The notes under the pieces: generated by a model
Databases searched by the model: none
What the model saw: only the letters and a program-made list of their open reading frames with translations
Told to the model about the DNA's origin: nothing
Source: an uncultured Bacteroidales bacterium
Lineage (GTDB): Bacteria; Bacteroidota; Bacteroidia; Bacteroidales; UBA932
Reading direction: 5' to 3'
Assembly: GCA_944325765.1 (NCBI GenBank)
Contig: CALVBH010000035.1
Location: 1 to 44,840 of the forward strand
Length of the DNA: 44,840 nt
Part shown: positions 42,291-44,840 of the stretch, piece after piece
How positions within the stretch are numbered: position 1 is the first letter of the stretch
Layout of the letters: every line of letters begins with the position of its first letter
Position numbers and translations under genes: made by a program

Positions 42291-43820
42291 TCATTCAGTC
42301 GGGACTTCTCCTGCGGGCATTACCCAGACTGTCATATTGTCGGCTGTATTGTTAGGATCGTGCCGTTTCATATCAAGGTAGATGTCATATTTTTGACCGG
42401 ATACTGTTCCGGTTACGGTTATGTCGCTTGTCCCGTCATAGCTCCAGGCTTGACACGACTCGCCGACGGTAACAGAGCTGGAACCAATGTCATAACCACC
42501 GCCTTGATAATACCACTTTCCTTTTATTCTGATTTTAAATTTATTTCCTGTGAATTCAATATTTTCTGCAACAAGATAACCGTTTTTGACAACCATCGGG
42601 ATATCAGTATCATAAGCAGTTCCATTAATATTACCTATCACACAGAATGCTGGCGTTCCTGTTTTCGTTACGATTACATCCTTATTGTCTTCAATGAAAT
42701 AAATATCATATCCTGTTTCGCTTGGTGTAAGGGTAAGTTTCCCGTCCTGCCCTTGATATAATCCGTATGCTGTCAGTTCCGGGACAGGGGTAGTCTGCTT
42801 GTCATATCCGATGCCGAATATCTGAGACTCGTCTTCTGCATACCGTATATTGAATTCATTATGGCCTTCGGAAGCGATGACATTGCTGCAGAAATATGTT
42901 CCGTGACCGCCCGTAAGTTCGATATACGAATTGTCTGCGATTGTCCCGAAGATATTCCATCCCTGAGGGGTGTCGATTGTAAGAGGAGAGTCAAAATTCT
43001 TGAATGACCCGGCGACAAGCTCGATTGGGGACGTCCCTGTGGTCGCTGTGGTGGAGTTGCCGTTGCTTTCATTGATTGTGAACCTGAACCCCTGGCTGTA
43101 GCTGCCCGGGAAGAGGATGAAGTTGAAATACACTGGCTCGCTTTCATTTATAGAAGGCCATAAATCGCTGCAGTTCAAAGTCACGGAAGCGGAAGCACCT
43201 TCGGCGGCTGTCATTACAGGGGTGTCACCGCTGAAATCGACTGTGGCGGCACCTGCAAGCGGCTCACCGCCCACAGACTCGATGGTAATGGAAGCTATTG
43301 TCCCGGTCCCCTTCAAAGGAAGTCTGAGCACGGTGGCAAGGTTCTCGAACACGAATGTCTTCCCGTCTTCCGTCTTTGCTCCCATAGGATACAGTGTCGG
43401 GAATCCGTCTTCGGAATATGTCTGTTCGGTCGCAAGGCTTGCGGATATTGCGGCTCCTGACGGCACATTGCTGTTCTGCGGATATATTGCATACGTGAAG
43501 CCGGTCTGCGGCTCGCCCTGCGCAGTGAATGTGGCTGAAGTCGTCCCTGCTCCGGCCGTAAGCTCGTATGTCCAAGTGCTGTTTCCGTCCGCGTTGAACA
43601 GGGATATGTACTCGATATTTTCCCAGTTGATGCTGGAGCCTTCAAGAGTGGTCTTTGTCCCGGCAGAGACCGCATCTATCTCAATCTGAGGCTCTGGAAA
43701 TACGATGACCTCCTTATCACCGGAAATGTTTTCTCCGTCATTCCCGGTGATGTTCTTGCTGCAGCTGAATGTTGCGGCTGCCGCCAATGCCAGCACAGGC
43801 ACAAATAAAAACTTTTTCAT
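42291..43820 (-). CDS. Fimbrillin-like surface lipoprotein
   Basis: 509 residues from ATG 43820; an in-frame GTG lies two codons upstream. The lipobox is AAAATFSCSKN. The region after it reads like Bacteroidota fimbrillin/Mfa-like proteins: AVSAGTKTTLEGSSINWENI, EYISLFNADGNSTWTYELTA, GFTYAIYPQNSNVPSGAAI. The C-terminal half is a separate beta module with aromatic residues suited to carbohydrate or protein binding (DIYLDMKRHDPNN; WSYDGTSDITVTGTVSGQKY). No catalytic motif seen. It is downstream of a 50-residue small gene and a GH97 gene, all leftward. Whether it polymerises is unknown. Confidence 0.7.
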   Translation of the reverse strand: MKKFLFVPVLALAAAATFSCSKNITGNDGENISGDKEVIVFPEPQIEIDAVSAGTKTTLEGSSINWENIEYISLFNADGNSTWTYELTAGAGTTSATFTAQGEPQTGFTYAIYPQNSNVPSGAAISASLATEQTYSEDGFPTLYPMGAKTEDGKTFVFENLATVLRLPLKGTGTIASITIESVGGEPLAGAATVDFSGDTPVMTAAEGASASVTLNCSDLWPSINESEPVYFNFILFPGSYSQGFRFTINESNGNSTTATTGTSPIELVAGSFKNFDSPLTIDTPQGWNIFGTIADNSYIELTGGHGTYFCSNVIASEGHNEFNIRYAEDESQIFGIGYDKQTTPVPELTAYGLYQGQDGKLTLTPSETGYDIYFIEDNKDVIVTKTGTPAFCVIGNINGTAYDTDIPMVVKNGYLVAENIEFTGNKFKIRIKGKWYYQGGGYDIGSSSVTVGESCQAWSYDGTSDITVTGTVSGQKYDIYLDMKRHDPNNTADNMTVWVMPAGEVPTE

Positions 43821-43846
43821 CGTCACAAGTTCTTTTCAGGTTAAAC

Positions 43847-43999
43847 TTAATCACCCCAGCCGATTGTCTCGGGGTCATCAAACAAATCCTGGGTATTGCC
43901 AGTGCCAGGGCTGGCGGCAAACCCGTTCTCGACTGCTATGTCTTCCACGGACACTGCCGGAGAGACATAGACTTTTTCTTTCAATTCAGTACGTTTCAT
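43847..43999 (-). CDS. 50-residue small protein upstream of the fimbrillin-like gene
   Basis: ATG at 43999 to TAA at 43847. The product begins MKRTELKEKVYVSPAVSVED, continues IAVENGFAASPGTGNTQDLF and ends DDPETIGWGD. The layout (basic start, Y-x-S-P-x-V, then E-x-GFAAS, then an acidic tail with Trp-Gly) is that of short orphan proteins often placed before fimbrillin or BACON lipoproteins in Bacteroidales; I know of no assigned function. It has no hydrophobic signal segment. The gap to the next gene is 26 bp, so they are cotranscribed. It may have a regulatory or precursor role; that is speculation. Confidence 0.7.
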   Translation of the reverse strand: MKRTELKEKVYVSPAVSVEDIAVENGFAASPGTGNTQDLFDDPETIGWGD

Positions 44000-44145
44000 A
44001 ATATGTTTATTTATGTTAAACTTCGTTTACAATCACGCTGCGCCTCGGCAATACTGTCGTCTTAAAAGCAGATGATCCTCCATCCTGCTTCTATCCAGAT
44101 GAATGCTGCCGCTCTTGCAGCGGTGTAACCGGGAAATGGCCGCCG

Positions 44146-44840
<695 letters not shown>

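Overview
The window looks like chromosomal DNA of a Bacteroidota member, most likely order Bacteroidales. The reasons are a SusC/SusD pair, many lipoproteins with relaxed lipoboxes, a NigD-like protein, DUF1573 and S46 peptidase genes, a bifunctional malic enzyme, A-rich leaders with few Shine-Dalgarno sites, and several perfect or near-perfect TAnnTTTG (-7) promoter elements. I cannot name the genus.

Region 1 (1-8.4 kb) is housekeeping. The end of an S10 ribosomal operon (rpsS-rplV-rpsC) stops at a terminator directly after rpsC. It faces a convergent clpB that natively lacks the N-terminal domain. Then comes a leftward four-gene unit: a sigma-54 activator without receiver domain, lptE, a TPR protein and secG. 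A rightward OmpA-like/TPR lipoprotein follows. Region 2 (8.5-10.8 kb) is the malic enzyme-phosphotransacetylase fusion, ending at a perfect 20-bp hairpin.

Region 3 (11.0-27.4 kb) is a long rightward operon: SusC, SusD, two lipoproteins of DUF type, two leucine-rich-repeat lipoproteins, a lipid-anchored subtilase, a DUF1573 protein and a small lipocalin-like lipoprotein. It contains no carbohydrate-active enzyme. A DPP7-type S46 dipeptidyl peptidase lies just downstream (28.7-30.9 kb). Together they look like a protein or peptide utilisation locus: surface proteolysis, SusCD uptake, then periplasmic trimming. A DUF1016/YhcG nuclease-like gene of different base composition sits between them. 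It carries three 45-bp tandem repeats whose palindromic cores differ only by compensated changes.

Region 4 (30.9-35.2 kb) holds an Mrp-type ATPase, a nested hairpin element, a NigD-like lipoprotein, an ECF sigma factor and a protein that combines an inner-membrane helix, a periplasmic linker with 36-bp tandem repeats, and an apparent outer-membrane barrel. A duplicated 51-bp intergenic element separates it from mutS.

Region 5 (35.2-44.8 kb) reads leftward: mutS, a YfhO-family membrane protein and a GT4 glycosyltransferase. Next is a small unit with its own promoter and a 37-codon ORF. Last are a fimbrillin-like lipoprotein, a 50-residue small protein, and the C-terminal part of a GH97 glycosidase cut by the window edge.
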